Assembly (NCBI GenBank): GCA_022606135.1
Contig: JABYQN010000009.1
Span: 2,368,902-2,432,901 of the forward strand
DNA length: 64,000 nucleotides
Reading direction: 5' to 3'
Source of the DNA: Fomes fomentarius
Lineage: Eukaryota; Basidiomycota; Agaricomycetes; Polyporales; Polyporaceae
The position numbers were made by a program, and so were the translations under genes. Below are positions 22,818-36,223 of the stretch, piece by piece. The notes under the pieces were generated by a model that did no database searches, was not told the origin of the DNA, and worked only from the letters and a program-made list of their open reading frames with translations. Position 1 is the stretch's first letter; every line of letters begins with the position of its first letter.

Positions 22818-23811
22818 AGCCGTACCTCCACAAGCGATGGAATTTTCGGACCGCTACTACTAGTGCAGGATCCTAACCAGGCGCGCCCGCGTCCAGGGGT
22901 ACTGCTCGTTTCTTCCTTTTCTGTCATGTTTCGGTACGATTACTTGGTCTGGCTGGCAACAGACCACCCTGTAGCGTTTGGATACCGACTGAATTATAAT
23001 ATCCCGGAGCACCCAACCGCCACCCAGCATCGAATGTTTGAATCGATTGACGTCTTTCTTGCATGGTGAGGGGACGTCGATGGCACGTCAATATGGCGGT
23101 CAGCGATCCCGACGCAAAAAGCAAGGAGGATTCGAGGGGCGCATCAAACGGGTTTGCAATAGGGCGCCACATTGAAGGGTGCCGGTGATGATTGGTGCAG
23201 TGGTGTCCCTGTCGCTTGGTCGGTGGTGGAAGATCGCAGTGGTGCGGGAGCTGTTTGGGGTGGCGGCCACGGGGCAGAGTACTATAACAGACCGACATGG
23301 CGCTCTAGAGGACATTTGGTGGCGCAAATTGTTGCCACACGTGAGTACGGGCTAGGTGCAATCGACGAGTTCCATCCTGCTTGGACGTCGTCGATCGTCG
23401 GTGGCCGATGATTTGAGGTAGGCAGTGAGTACTAGTAGGATACCGGGCGGGCCAGGAGACGGTCGGCAGTGCGATATGTGCTTTGTCGATAGCGGTGTGC
23501 GCAGGCGATGCGCAGAGGGCGGTCGGCCGCAGTGGCCGACTTGGTGATGGCGGGAGAATAAAGGAGGGCATTTTGTGGGTGAGATTGACTGGCCGAAGGT
23601 GGATCTCGATGAAGGGAATGATATGTTCTGTTCATCAACGTGAAGGAAAAACATTCCCTGGGCCAGATCCTATCGCGATACCTAGTCGATCTCGCACGCG
23701 CCGAGTCTCTCTCTTCTCTCCAATCGCGCCCTTTTTCCATTAACGACTCTTTCACCGCTGCCGACTCGGGCTCATTTGTTAAAACGCACCTCATTTTCCC
23801 CAACATACATA
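22818..23811. other. Intergenic region, no gene seen
   Basis: About 1 kb between two plus-strand genes. It includes the 3' end of the dynein light chain gene and the distal promoter of the Zn2Cys6 gene. Open frames on both strands lack domains. Confidence 0.4.
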
Positions 23812-23877
23812 TCCCCTCCCCGACCCTCTCCTCCCTCTCTCCTCATCCTCATCCTCGTCCTCATCCTCGCCCTCGAC
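23812..23877 (+). promoter_or_regulatory. Pyrimidine-rich leader with CCTCAT repeats
   Basis: CT-rich tract with several CCTCAT/CCTCGT units directly before the ATG of the Zn2Cys6 gene. CT-rich stretches near the transcription start are a common core promoter or leader feature of basidiomycete genes. Confidence 0.5.
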
Positions 23878-25309
23878 ATGTCTCCCCACTCTGGCTCCTC
23901 CCCACACGGCCTCACCATCATGTTCGAGCACTGTACCGATCAGCCATACTGCCCCGACTCCGGTGCCGCCTCGGGCCGCTCCTCTCCCGCTAACTCTTCC
24001 TCTCCCTCCACCCCCACAGACTTCTTTCCTCATTCACCCCTAGACGTCGCTGTCGCCTCCGAAGACAGCTGGAACCTCATCCCATACGACGTCCCCTGGG
24101 GTCCTGAGTACTACCACTATCGCGCAGGCACCCTCCCCGGTCCAGATGGCACCTGCATCTTCCTTCGCTCCCCCACCCCTCTCAAGAACAGGCGCACCCA
24201 GAAGGCGTGCAATAAATGCCGCCAACGTAAGGCCAAGGTGCGTCTCCCCATCATTTCTCTTCCTCACCTCGTTCTGATCGAATCCGCACCGCTATACAGT
24301 GCAGTGGATCTCGCCCCGCATGCACCCGCTGCCTCGCGCGCGGTTACATCTGCGAGTACGTCGAAGAAGACAAGCCTGAGAAACGTTCTTCCTCCCACTC
24401 CCTCACTCGCTCGCGTCCCCGTGAGCACCGCCAGCGCGAAGGCTCCGTGTGCTCTTCTGAAGCCGCAGATGCTTCCTACTCCGCCTCTGACTCCGAGTCA
24501 TATCACTTTACGTCCAAGTCGGAGGATCCCGAACCCTCCACGCCTGGCCTCCTCTACACCGATGCCGATTCGACATCACCTCATACCGACTACAGCTCCC
24601 AGTGGGACGACTCCCATTACCCTGTAGCCTCGTCGTACGGTTACGAGAACGCCGTGGACGCTTACGCTGAATCCGCTGCCATGCACGACTACTACGTCCA
24701 GCCCTCGTATCCCGTTACGGACGACACCCACGTGTACCACTCCCAGGAAGCCTCTCCAGTATACCACGAGGTTCCCGAGCAGCATCCCCCATTGCCTCCG
24801 TCCACGCGCCCCGTCCTGTCCGTTGTACACAGTCACCGACGTTCCTGTCTCCAGAGGAACGGATAGGCGCCTTTGTCGTCTCGGCAGAGGCTCACGCGCA
24901 GGCGCAGAGCATGCAAGGGGTCCACGAAATGCAGGCAATCCAGCACAACCACAACGGCATGCTGATCAACCTCGCGGGCCCTGCTGAGCCGGCGCCGCAG
25001 ATTGCCCTCCCCCAGCTGCCTCCCATGGCGCCCACAGAGGCTGCGCTCGAAGAGGTACCCGTTGCCGTACAGTGAGTGTGTCGCTTGGTGGATGTATATT
25101 TTTCGCGAGTCGCTGACATGCTCCTTCTCCCGCCCAGGTACACGCCGCAGGGCATGTACTACTACCCGACGGAGCCGGCGTTGCAGTACCCCTACCTGCA
25201 GTACCAGTATTCCGTGCCCACGTATTCGCCGGGCGGCGCCCAGGAGGGCGGCATTGAGCCTACGATGCTCTATACGATGCCCATGCTCTCTGCGGGGATG
25301 ATGACATAG
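23878..25309 (+). CDS. Zn2Cys6 transcription factor
   Basis: Fungal binuclear-cluster DNA-binding regulator. Exons 23878-24237, 24300-24758, 24833-25071 and 25138-25309 give 409 residues in phase. The cluster is C-x2-C-x6-C-x6-C-x2-C-x6-C at residues 111-138, starting ACNKC and split by intron 1 right after RQRKAK. It is preceded by a conserved-looking block (VPWGPEYYHYRAGTLPGPDG) and followed by an acidic, serine- and tyrosine-rich region, then FLSPEERIGAFVVSAEAHAQ and a Q/M-rich segment. No fungal_trans middle-homology domain is visible. Intron 2 is uncertain: the GTATAC donor at 24759 keeps the frame, but GTTCCC about 10 bases further on would too, and a small indel is a third option. Target genes are unknown. 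Confidence 0.85.
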
Positions 25310-28300
25310 TGCGTGGGCGATCCTGTTTGGCGTGTGCGTCGTGCGAGACCCACGCCACCGCAGCACACGACCTCGTTGCCCGTCTGGTTTCCGAGTCGTC
25401 TTCTTTTCATCTTGTGAATACTATTTGGACTCGTATCGCATTCTTTGGTGGCTACTGTACATATTTTGGTTCGCGACTATTACTTTGTCTCTCTATCACT
25501 ACTGTCATCTACTGCACCCTCCAACCATCATCTCGTACGCCATGTATCCTAAATTATCTCCTGCTGCACTCGCGACGTCACGTACACCACATTTGCCTCT
25601 GCCTCCCACTCACCGTTGATATCTTGGGACCATATACGATACCTGTACCAACCACATATTAAACATCGCCTGACTCTTTGTTCGTCTGTTCCAGTCTCAT
25701 TTTGTACTTACATCTACGCGGTGCACGGTCCGCTATAGTAACCCGACTCTTGGCCGTAGATCCTGGCCTCTAGCCTCTAGCCTCGCCTCTGGTTACATGT
25801 ACATAAGAATGGTTCTGCGTGATGATTGTCGGTGAATGGGCGTGGCTACATGACTGGCATTGGCCAATCAGCGCGCTCGAGAACTCTTCTTTGCCCGGCG
25901 AATGCCAGGGGGCTATCGACACCCGAGCTCGACATCTTCTCGGGAGCCGACTCGAGTCGATACGCGGTGCGAAGCGGCTTTTTGAGGCTCGAGGCCTCAG
26001 GCCTGAGGGTCTCCGTCGCGGAGGTTCCAGTGCTGGGCGGCGAGGAACCCGAGCTTCGTATACCAGCTCGTTGTGAGAACATTTTTTCCCCTCGCGAACA
26101 CGCAGCCTTCGAAGAAGTTCACGGACTTGTAACTCGGACTCGGACACGGAGCGAGCGAACACCCGTAGAGGGCGTGGAGGCTGACGGAGATGTTGATGAG
26201 ACAATAGGCTCCACTATTCGGCGGGTGCCATGCTAATATAACGTATAACGGGAACGTGAATGCTACCGCAGCGAGTCCGTGTGTTATTGAATTCGTGGAA
26301 GGGATGGTCGGATGGGAGCCGCCGTTCGTAGTTACTATTAGAATTCACGAACTCTTGAACCTTAGTCAACGCATTACGTACAGAACGATCTCTCCCAACA
26401 CGCGCACGGCGTCTTCGACTATCGGGCGACGGCGTTCCAACCCAGAGTCCCGTAGCGTACTACGCCTCAGCTCGTCGTCGGTCTCGTGGAGCATACGACC
26501 CGACCGGAGGCGAGATGGCTGTATGCGACTCGCGAGTCGTTGCCGGGAGACTGCCAGATGGGCACCGCTGCACTAGTGGTCCAGCGATCTCGGGTATGCA
26601 CTTGTGATCATCTCGCGCGCGTGCTGGATTTGAAGCTCAAGCCTAACACTAACTCCCCACCGGGGGGTGGTTTCGTGGTGAAGTCGTGCTCAATGCAGTA
26701 CAGCGTTTCAACGCGCGTTGAGGAAATTTTGCTCTAAACTTGTTTCAAGTTGACTTGAAGGAGGACGTAGTACGAATGCGCCATACGCATTCCGAGTGCG
26801 ATAAACCGTCGGCGTCCGTGTGGAGTGCGTTAACGTTGAGCCCTTCGATTGGGGGGGGGCGGGAAAACCCAGGCAAGGTGTCATGTTCTCCGCGTAATGC
26901 GGTGGGTCAGCGGGAAGAGAAGAACGTTAGGCCTGACATCGGACAATGGAAGACGCTGCGGGCTTTAGGAGTGCCCCAATGTCGGTGTCCCCGGCCTATC
27001 GCACGTTCAGTTAAGTAGGTTTGTTGATGCTTGAACGTTGAGCGTTGAGCCCTCGGAATGCAGTCGGGATATCATGGGGCCGCAGCCATGGTGCTAGAGG
27101 GGACGTTCACTTAACCTTTAAGAACGTGAACGCGTGCAGTGAAGTTGTCACATGCACTCAGATCCCCGCCGTCATACGGTGACGAGGGTCCAGAGGGCCC
27201 ATCCAGGTATGGGGCAGAAGAATTTGACCTGGGAGTTACTGGTCGTCAGTACGTCTAAGTAGCATCATCCACTGTGTCCATCTCGTCCCCACTGCCAGCG
27301 TGCTTCACACGTTTCCTTTATATTACGTTGGTAGGAAGACGATGTCGGGGGATCTTCGGCTGTGGAATGCAAACTACAGGACCAAGGACTTCAAACCTTC
27401 ACCGTCTCTTCGCGACCCAGAGTCCGCGTGAGGACGGGTTATGCCGGCACTCCAAGTATATGGTGCTGCACGGCTAGGGCGCTGAGAAATGTTTGGCCAC
27501 CAAGTTCACAATCACGACCGCTGCCGATGCGTTGATGCACGAGCAGCCGACGCGAGCCACTCAGATGTAGGCTCGCACCAACTTGTCCAATCTCAAGGAA
27601 CATTCGGTGAGCTGAGACTCGAGAGGAATACAAGATACCTGCGAGACAATCGGATCCCGAGTGCATCAATGCTGCACAGCTAAAGAGCCCTGCCCTCATT
27701 GATTGCGGCGCTCCGTGCCAACACGACAGCAGCGAGTCAGCAATGGCACGGAGATGGAGCCCTTCTAGACTCTAGTCCAATATATTCTGACATCGCAGGA
27801 GGCACGGGCAGCTGACCCATCACTGGCTACCGTACCCCGGCGTACAGTGGGCCGGGGACTATGTGGGCTGCGCCTGAGTCGCCATGACCAGGGACTTCAT
27901 AACCGCCGGTAACCGGGTCCTCTGGCCCAAGACTAGCCATCAATCCAAGGCCCCTTGGAGACACAATAATTCGCGGAGACTGAAGTTCAAGTCTAAAATT
28001 CTGCTGCCCTTTTGATTCTGATGGTGGGCTATCGAATAAGATTGTCGAGCCACTGGCATGGGCGTCGTGTCGTGCCCGCCGATTGTCGGCCCGAGGTCTA
28101 CGGAAGCAAAGTGAGAGAGCGGCGCGGGAGGCCATGGGCCAGGCCTGGCGCGCCAGCTGGAAGACCTCAAGGCCGCTCCCGGGGGCCCTGGACGCAGGCA
28201 CGTACGGGCACCTATGCCAGAGATGGGTTGGCGGACCCACAAGAGCCGGGTGACGCTCGCTCGGGGGCGGGCGCGACGTGCACGGTTCTACAGCCGTTAT

Positions 28301-29453
28301 CCGGTCGCACGGGGGAAAGATGCGCGAGCAAGCCTCCTGCTTCCCTGCTTCCAGGCGGCGCTTCCACGCGTGCGAGAGAACAGAGTCGGACAGACATTTC
28401 GACCCTGCATGAACATGCGAAGGGCATGGTGGCATCGACAGGACGGTGGATGATACTGGGTAGAGGGTGTTTCAACTAGTAGCAGCCTTCTCGACCTCGA
28501 GCTCGGACGCATGCAAGGTTTATAGCTTCCGGTGGAGCATTGTGGTTTCTTGGTTCGTGGGGTAGTAGGCGGAGTACAAACGGTGTGTATGTAGAGGCAA
28601 GCCAACTAGCAAACCGATCGGACGGCAAGAACTCGTCCAATCGATCGCATCTGAACAGAGAGGGCCTGAGCCTGGGACCCGTCCACGAGCTAGGAATCCA
28701 CACGAAACGATGGGACATATCATCTGGGAACATGTTCCTGCTGCAAGAGCGTGCTTGTCAAATTTTACGTCCGAGGCGAATGAGCCGTCTAGCGGAAGAT
28801 GGCGGACCGTGAGAGGGGTTGATAACCTCACAGGGCATGCGGACCGCTTGGAGGTTTCTGCACGCACGCGGTCTTAGCGACTTGCATAGGGCGAATGTTG
28901 GGTCCCTGAAGAAACACACGAACGTTCTGGTCATTCGGCCCTTCGAAGAGCTACACATAGTTCCGCTCAATGAGGTCAGAACGGATCGGCCGGTTAAAAG
29001 CTCGATCGCCACGCACCTTCTCCGAAGACAGGCTTCAGAGCTTACCGCAATTGAGGTCGGCGAATGAGGGCCTTGTGCTTATCACACGTTGTGGGAAAGC
29101 GAACAGATAGAACATACTTCTATATGGCCGAAAGTGAACCAGAACATGTGCAGAGACTATTCTTATTGCGACGGCGAACAAGACGTGCGACAAAAATTTC
29201 GTAAGCGAGATTGAGAGGTGAGACATTAAATCCAGAGTGACTTTATATGAATGAACCCGGTTCGCGTGAGGGGGCAAGACGAACGGAGGGAAAAGTACTA
29301 CCTATAAGAGCTGGGGAAGGCAACGAGTCCGGTGACAGGAGCAAAGTTCAGAGTTGACACTACCTGTCAAGTTACCGTCAGGTTAATTCCCCAGTGACAT
29401 TTTAGAGGGACAGGCTCACTGAACGAGTCCTACAGCCACGGACCGCTCGCGGG
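25310..29453. other. Gene-poor island, 4.1 kb
   Basis: The first 300 bases are likely the 3' region of the Zn2Cys6 gene. The rest has only overlapping open frames of up to about 200 codons on both strands (for example minus 27827-28435) with no domain, no family motif and no consistent splice chain. A CCAAT box in GGCCAATCAGCGCGC at 25860-25875 has no gene near it. Confidence 0.5.
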
Positions 29454-29836
29454 TTATGACAGTGGGCCATCGAGCGGTGGGGAGGCTGGTGGTTCCTTGA
29501 GCGGATTTTCTGTGCGCGCCTGTTCTAACAGGGATTCAAGACCCTTGTCCTTGACCGCTCTCTGCAAGTAACAAGGAGAACACAGGTCCAGGAGGGTACC
29601 GGTATAACACATAGCATGCTCATCGTGCGCACCTGTATGCAGTCCCTGTATTCCCTCCAAATGGCGCCGCATGACCGCTCAAACTCTGCGGCTTTCTGTT
29701 GGGAGAATTTGGTCCGTTGGTCCGGAGTGACCGATGTGGAGATCGCTGGCTCAAGGTACCCTTCGAACCAGGCATTGAAACACGCGTCATACTTGCGTTT
29801 GAGTGGAGTACATTCCTCCGAAAGACTGTGTGCCAT
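29454..29836 (-). CDS. MDM35: Mdm35/TRIAP1 twin CX9C protein
   Basis: Small mitochondrial intermembrane-space protein that pairs with Ups1/PRELI-type lipid-transfer proteins and so governs phosphatidic acid and phosphatidylserine movement in mitochondria. Two exons (29836-29633 and 29561-29454) join in phase to 103 residues. The twin CX9C motif is complete: C-TPLKRKYDA-C and C-GAIWREYRD-C, the substrate of Mia40 oxidative import. KYDACFNAWFEGYL after the first motif and KDKGLESLLEQA after the splice are family marks. The linker between the two helices is longer than in yeast. The tail is proline-rich (PLKEPPASPPLDG). There is no presequence, as expected. Confidence 0.93.
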
Positions 29837-30075
29837 GTCGTGAAGCTACAGATAGTGCGTACGACGCGTGGAGGGGCGCAGAGCGAGAAGTCGGGGACAG
29901 GCGTAGTGGTTCGGCAGCAAGAGGCGATAACTTTGTTTAAGTTGAACAAGCGCCCATGACATCGCCGCCACGTGGGAGGTGTAATCTGGGGCGTCTATTC
30001 ACACTGGGCGCGCGCCGACTGACTCTGCGGAGGAGGAACGTCTAACGTTCGACTCGACTCCCACTAGCTCTCGCC
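29837..30075. promoter_or_regulatory. Compact divergent promoter, MDM35 and VPS29
   Basis: 239 bases between two start codons facing away from each other, the shortest divergent spacer in the window. Shared regulation is possible. No specific site was identified. Confidence 0.45.
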
Positions 30076-30901
30076 ATGGTCCTTGTCCTTGTCATAGGCG
30101 ACCTTCATATTCCTCACCGAATTCACGACCTTCCTGCGAAGTTTAAGAAGCTCCTTGTGCCAGGCAAGATCCAGCAAATCCTCTGTACGGGGAATGTTTG
30201 TGACCGCGAAACGTACGAGTACCTCCGGACGGTCTCGCCGGATGTACATGTTGTGAGGGGTGACTATGACGAGGTGTGTGAAAGATGACCTCTTGCGCAA
30301 AGATATTGCTGACCGAGCACACTCGAGCAGAGCTCATTCCCCTCGTCCGCAACCGTTGCGCATCCACCAATCCGAATCGGCGTCATACACGGTCACCAGT
30401 CCGTCCCCACAGGAGACCTCGACTCGCTGAACGCAATCGCGAGGCAGCTGGACGTTGATGTACTTGTGTCAGGACACACACATACGTAAGTTTCACGTTT
30501 TTGTGACACGAGGAGGTTATGTTCAGACGTGGCGCTCTTCTTTCCTCAACAAGCTTCCAAGCAGTGGAATACGACGGCCGATTTTTTGTCAACCCTGGCT
30601 CCGCCACCGGCGCGTGGATAGGGAGCTACAATGGGTGCGCCACTACTCGTTTTCTATGAACATCAATCGAACTCAGCTTCACCATGCATCTAGCGATATC
30701 ACACCCTCGTTTGCTCTGATGGACATTCAGGGCCCCACAGTGGTCACTTACGTTTACCAGCTCATCGAGGGTGAGGTGCGCGTGGAGAAGATCGAGTATA
30801 GGAAGGAGCCCGAGCCGGTCCGCGAAGCACCGCGCCCAACTGCCATGCCGCAGAGCATCCCCTCGAGCCCCGGGCCACAGCATGTACAGGGCGTTTGGTG
30901 A
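30076..30901 (+). CDS. VPS29: Retromer subunit Vps29
   Basis: Metallophosphoesterase-fold scaffold of the retromer cargo-recognition complex, which returns receptors from endosomes to the Golgi. Exons 30076-30273, 30331-30485, 30554-30634 and 30694-30901 join in phase to 213 residues. Family motifs in order are [76 protein letters not shown] and [13 protein letters not shown]. The C-terminal tail after EKIEYRK is about 30 residues of proline-rich sequence and makes the protein longer than the usual 180-190. Introns are 57, 68 and 59 bases. Confidence 0.96.
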
Positions 30902-33900
30902 TCCCAGGGTGATGCAGCTAAGGGTGAGCGGTTGTATGTTGGCGATTTCTAGGGCGATGGTTGTATTATTAGCCGCGGTATGTAGAATGGACCTACGCTC
31001 TCTTCTCTCTTACCATTCTGATGCACGTTCGAATTACGGCGACGAAGATGCCATATGATGTGTTACTAAATTGTGACAAAGTGCACTTTTGCAGCGATGG
31101 AAAGTCAGCATACACATCACTAAGTATAGAAGCTAGTCGGCGCACAGGTTATCGTTCATCGTCAGTCACTAACTCCTCTTGAATTCATCCCACGACGTGC
31201 CAACTGGGCTCTCAACGTTGAGCAGTTCAACAGTCAGCACAACTGTCGACATCCAACAGCCAGGATACCTACAGGACACTTCGGACACTTCGGAGACTCA
31301 ATCCATGTCTTTGATCAATATTGATATTGAATGTTCACCCCGGTCGCTGGACTATTCTTATGCATTTGTAATTCATCTCCAACCTGAGCCAGTATTCGGC
31401 CGCGCTCAGCAGGCTGCTGTGCGCAGCCTCGCTAGCTGAACAGGTGAATTGTGGTGCCGTCCCAGTCGCCCTGCACGTGTGGAGGCGTGCACAGTATTCA
31501 CAGTCCGCGAGCCCATTCCAAGGCCGGTTGCCCTGCTTGCATGGACATGCTCCTCGCAACGAGCACAGTCCAAGGACACAGCATACGTATTCCTATCAGG
31601 GTCTCCGTATCCCCGACGGCGCCCTTGACGCCATAGCGAGCCCTGGCATGTCTGGCCAATAAGTACCAGCCAGCCGTACCAGATGGCTCTACGCGATGCC
31701 GCCACCCGCCCGCGCGCCTCGGCACTGGGCAGGTACTCCAGGTCTTCCCGCCCCTGGCAGGTGGTTTTGACTGCATATGCAGAAATGGCTGGTCGGGGGT
31801 CGGGATTCGGGAGTAAATAATGGCAGGGTGCCGTGGCGTTTCGTATGCCCTCAGTCGCACACCAGTAACCGGGGGCGCCGTCTCCGATTCGCCCAGGCGC
31901 GATGCAGGGGTGGTGCGATTGCGATTGCGATATGGTCTGGTCTCCGTTGCTGAGCACAAGTAATGGAAAATAAAATGGTGGATTTTTGTAATTACGACAC
32001 GCAGACACCGGTACGCCACGCCTGTATGCAGTGGTGGACTCGTGACAGATGAGGGCTGCTCGATTCTTAGGGAAGAAGAGAGAGGCCGGGTGGTCGACGT
32101 GCTTGGAACCCGCAGAACGGAAGCATTCGGACGAAATCCAGGGAACAGATTTCTGCCTGGATCTGCGCCTGTGAGATACATACATACTTGGGAAGCAAGG
32201 GACGGCGTTCTGGAGGCGTCGTCGGGCGCGGCGCGGCGCATCGATTTTTCTGTTTTTCCTCGTATGCGAATGTGGCGCGTGGCGACGTCGTGCTTGCGAG
32301 GCTCGTGGTCGTGGTCGATGCCATTCGCATTCTAGAACCCAAACGCGCAGCAGAAGAGCAGGCTCTTGCAGGCTTCATCGAGTTTAGCGAGAGGCGCGTG
32401 GACGGCTTCTTTTGAGGCTAGGGGCCCGTCGGAAGCATTTGGCCATATGTGTTTAGCGAGGAGGGTATGTACCTATTACCGGTCTGGGTGCGTATACTGA
32501 ACGCCGGCGGCTTCAATCGGACGCCCAATTTCGAAACTAGGGCGTGATGGAACCGCTGCACCTGGGTCTGGGCCCAGCGCTCATTGGCGGCGATCTGAGT
32601 CTGGTGCCTGTAGCTGTAGACATGCGTCTAAGACAGGTGCGTAGGGCGAGGCGAGGTGCTAGTCTGTCCGCCACATCTGAGGATGTCGCTGCGGGCCTGT
32701 GGCGAATCTGAAGTCAGAAGGAATATTGGGGTGCTTGCCATGGGGCTGTTTGCAACAATGCAACGAGACGGCTGCTCTTCTGTGCTCTTGTTCGTGTGAT
32801 GACTCGTTCACTAGATCTGAGTCTGATCCACAGAGTAATTGATACATAAGTTTGCGATCAGAGGATGGCGCGGGTGATGGTTGGTACATAGTTGATTCCG
32901 CCGTCGCGGGAGCTGGCGTCTTAGCAGCAGATAGCGTCAGAACAAAGTGATAGAAGGGCTCAGTGGATTAAGCTATGTACTTAGTAGAAGGCTCTGTGAG
33001 ATCAACACTTGCGATCGCCGCAAGAAGTAGTGCCGGCGGATGAAGTACAACGTCCGGCGGTTCGATGTGTTCGTGCTGAAATTACCTTTTCCATTCCCGC
33101 GATGTTGCAAATGCGCCCAACGACGGATCATTGACATGATTCGCCGAGCGAGGAGGGCTGCATCAGGTGAGCGTGCCAACTAAGCGTTCTGATTCTCACT
33201 CCGTGTTCAGCCACACACGCCTAGAGACGTTTAGCACAAAATTCGAAGGGTGTGTTAGATATTGACATTAAATGGAGTCCTTTGTTGGTGGGCTGGATGA
33301 CTGCGACGGTCTAGTCTAGCGACAGACTGCACTATTGGAATAAGTCACAGAAGCGCTCAAAGATAACGAGTGAGACCGATCTTATCTTATCTATCTAGGG
33401 TCTAATAGGAAGGCAGTACATACAGGAAACCGTAGATCTGCAGATAAGTATTGGCATCCTTGCTCCCACCACCCTCGCATCCAACAGCACTTACTCAAAC
33501 ATATCGGCGCCGAGCTCGGCGACTGATACTGGGAATTCATCATCGGCACCACTGTAATGCAAATGCCATCATCTCTCAACTTGAATTTGCCCCTTCGTCC
33601 CGAACGGACGTGCGACCAGACGGATTTCCCCTACGCACCTGTCTCTTCGACGAGGATGCTGCTCGGAAGATAATGGGCTCTATGCTCGCGCCAGATGCGA
33701 TCAAGTTCGCGTCCGCCGAGAAACCCAATGTTTGTCCAGTTGGTGCGTTAGTGACTGACGTGACGCGGCCTGAACTCAAGCACAGTTCTATCCGGCGCCA
33801 TTGCGAGACCACCGCGTCTCGCGAGATTATGCTGGGTCGTCGCGTCGTGCAGCAAATCATGTTCTCGATCCTACTCTGGCAGAAGCCTTGGGACGCGGGT

Positions 33901-36223
33901 CTCACACTATTGACAAACAGCGTTGAGTCTCTCGTCCCCTCCACAATTACGCCCTACCATTGCGCGTGGTTACAGACAAAGTCATCCTTCACTCCTCCCT
34001 GCCCGCGGTCGCGGTACGCTCGTACTTCGTCACTCGTTCCACGCTCACGCCGAGATGATTCCAGGCGTAGTCTCGTACCTGCGCGTGCGCGTGCATCAAA
34101 CAGTAAGCCGGTCTACTGTTCTGTACTCGAGCTCACATCTGCCCAGGGTCATTTCCAAACCGCAGGCCGTTCCTCTGCAGACCAACCCCACGAGGACGGC
34201 CATCACACTACCTCGTGAGTCGGTTCGTATCATATTGGGATTGCCAGTGTTAATGGGACACGTCCAGCGGATGCCGAGCCTAGACGATACTATCACAAAT
34301 CAATGCTCCATGTGCCCTCCACTGCATACGACAGCCCCATCTGGAACAATGCTACCCTCGCAATATCATAATGGTACCGTGCTCAAGTTCTCCTGGCCAG
34401 ATTGTGCGGAGCGCAGACTCGAATGTGTCTCGTGTGATGGCCCAGGCGCGGCCAGCTGGGGGTCCCGAGGCATCTCCTTTCTTGCGAAGCATGCCGGCCA
34501 GACGGTGCAGCTTACTCGCACTGCTCGAACTTTCTCCAAACGACAGCATCACATCCGCGTTACATCGGTGACAACTCTTTGTTTCGCTTCGCACTCGAAC
34601 GTAATCCCTAGCCCACCGCACGCTTCTGTTCACTGCCACCGCAGAGGCCTTGGACATTACTATGTGGGTGCGTGTGAACGCTTGCTGCACGCGTTTCTCG
34701 GTGAGTAGGAGCTCATCTCATGTTACGACCATTTTGCATCTACACGCTGCGCGCCGTCGATCATGAATATCGGCGGTCTCGGCCTTTACTGTGTGATGTC
34801 TCCAAGGAGTGACGAGACTGTCCGGGTCCCTCGACCATGCAGCAGCTTCTGACGGATCTGAGATCGTTCAAAACCTGACCAGCCCCACGATGACTGCGCG
34901 TCGGACGGGAGCCACGATACATCGCAGATCGCGGAGCTCGCACAACAACAAGGCCCTGCGCGGCGACAAGTTCTGGACGGACCTCCGCCGGAGGGCTAGC
35001 ACGCAAGACCACTATCTGGAGATAGTGGTGTGATGATTTCACCAAGTACCCTGCCATTGTCTCCGTGATGTTCACGCCGCCCTGGGCAGTACCTCTATTG
35101 AATGTCCGCTGCCCCGGAGTTCATGTCGAACAGGTGGTAGTGTTCGGCTTGGAGTACGTCCACAACCTGGCTGACGATCTCCACTCCTTCCATATGGACG
35201 GCTTTATGGGCAATCGTCTACAACCCTAAGGGCGCTGGAGGGCGTCGACACCGGAACGGCTGCTTGCACCTCTCAGCAATCTGCGATCTAGATTCTAGCC
35301 ACTCGATTGGTGCAAAATATTTCATCGCTACCTGGGAAGTGGAACTCGATGCTCCACTGGAGGTGACAAACCGAGTTTATCAGTGCTGGGAGAAGGCACC
35401 ATATGTGCAGCCCCGCTAAAGGTTGCTCATGGTCTAATGTCGGTTTGCATTACAAGGCGCGGCGGACTACTTATGCTGAGCCGTTGTATGAGCAACGAGG
35501 GGACTGGCCGGTTGCATAGACTCTCACTCTCGTGTGGTTGGCGTCATGTAGATAGCATGGACACTGGCCGATTAATAATACAGTATGTTCCCTATGCGAG
35601 TGGCGATGTGCGCCTTGGCCTTGACCGAGTCCCTCTCGTCCACTATGACATACCGCCCAACCATCCACGATCGTTCAATCTGTGAGGAGACACCTGCACA
35701 CAACACCACCGGTCCCACAGCACGGCAAGTGAACGGAGAGATCCAACGAGAGGTTGGAAAAACACTAAGTAGGCGGGTATAAGGTACACATTGTCCACGC
35801 GTCACGGTATGGTACGAGTACGTGAAAGACTTTGGTGGGGGGAGAACGAACGCTGCACGGCGCGGCGCAGGAGCGCAGTACATATTCTAATAAGATAGGT
35901 GGCCAACCCAAGCAGGAATCCAGTACGATCCGGTATGATACTATAGATACAGATACGCTGGCAGAGCCGCACCAGGCCAAGTGCGGTGAAATGAGGGGGG
36001 AATCAGGAGAGATGGGAGCAGGAGATAGGAGGATGGAGATGGGAAAGTAGATTGGATGAGCGAGGATGAGCACAGAGCCGGAGATGAGCACGAGCGAAGG
36101 CGTATATGAGCGTGGTTGATTACGACGAGCATGCAAGCGAGAACTTGGTTGAGGTGCACGGGAGCCGGGACAAAGGTCTCTAGACGGTGTTAGCAAAGAA
36201 AATAGCAAGGGCTATGGACGGTG
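30902..36223. other. Gene-poor island, 5.3 kb
   Basis: The largest stretch without a supported gene. The last few hundred bases probably hold the 3' end of the G-alpha gene. Between about 33.56 and 35.2 kb several short frames look coding in composition (see findings), but frame changes and stops prevent a model. Elsewhere open frames overlap on both strands without domains. Confidence 0.5.
33565..34080 (+). pseudogene. Possible decayed protein-coding tract, family unknown
   Basis: The frame around 33570-33745 reads LEFAPSSRTDVRPDG and then LRTCLFDEDAARKIMG and LAPDAIKFASAEKP, ending at a GTGCGT donor-like site at 33742. After an acceptor-like CACAG near 33786 a different frame reads LRDHRVSRDYAGSSRR and LDPTLAEALGRGSH. 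After another donor/acceptor-like pair it reads DKVILHSSLPAVAVRSYF. The pieces look like exons but do not join in phase in any way I found. The function is not recognised. Confidence 0.3.

Noticed and set aside
27827..28435. 202-codon minus-strand open frame in the gene-poor island
   Set aside because: Overlapped by open frames on both strands, with no motif and no codon-like periodicity that I could see.
31406..32185. 259-codon minus-strand open frame
   Set aside because: No start context, domain or splice partner; overlaps a second frame of equal length in the same place.
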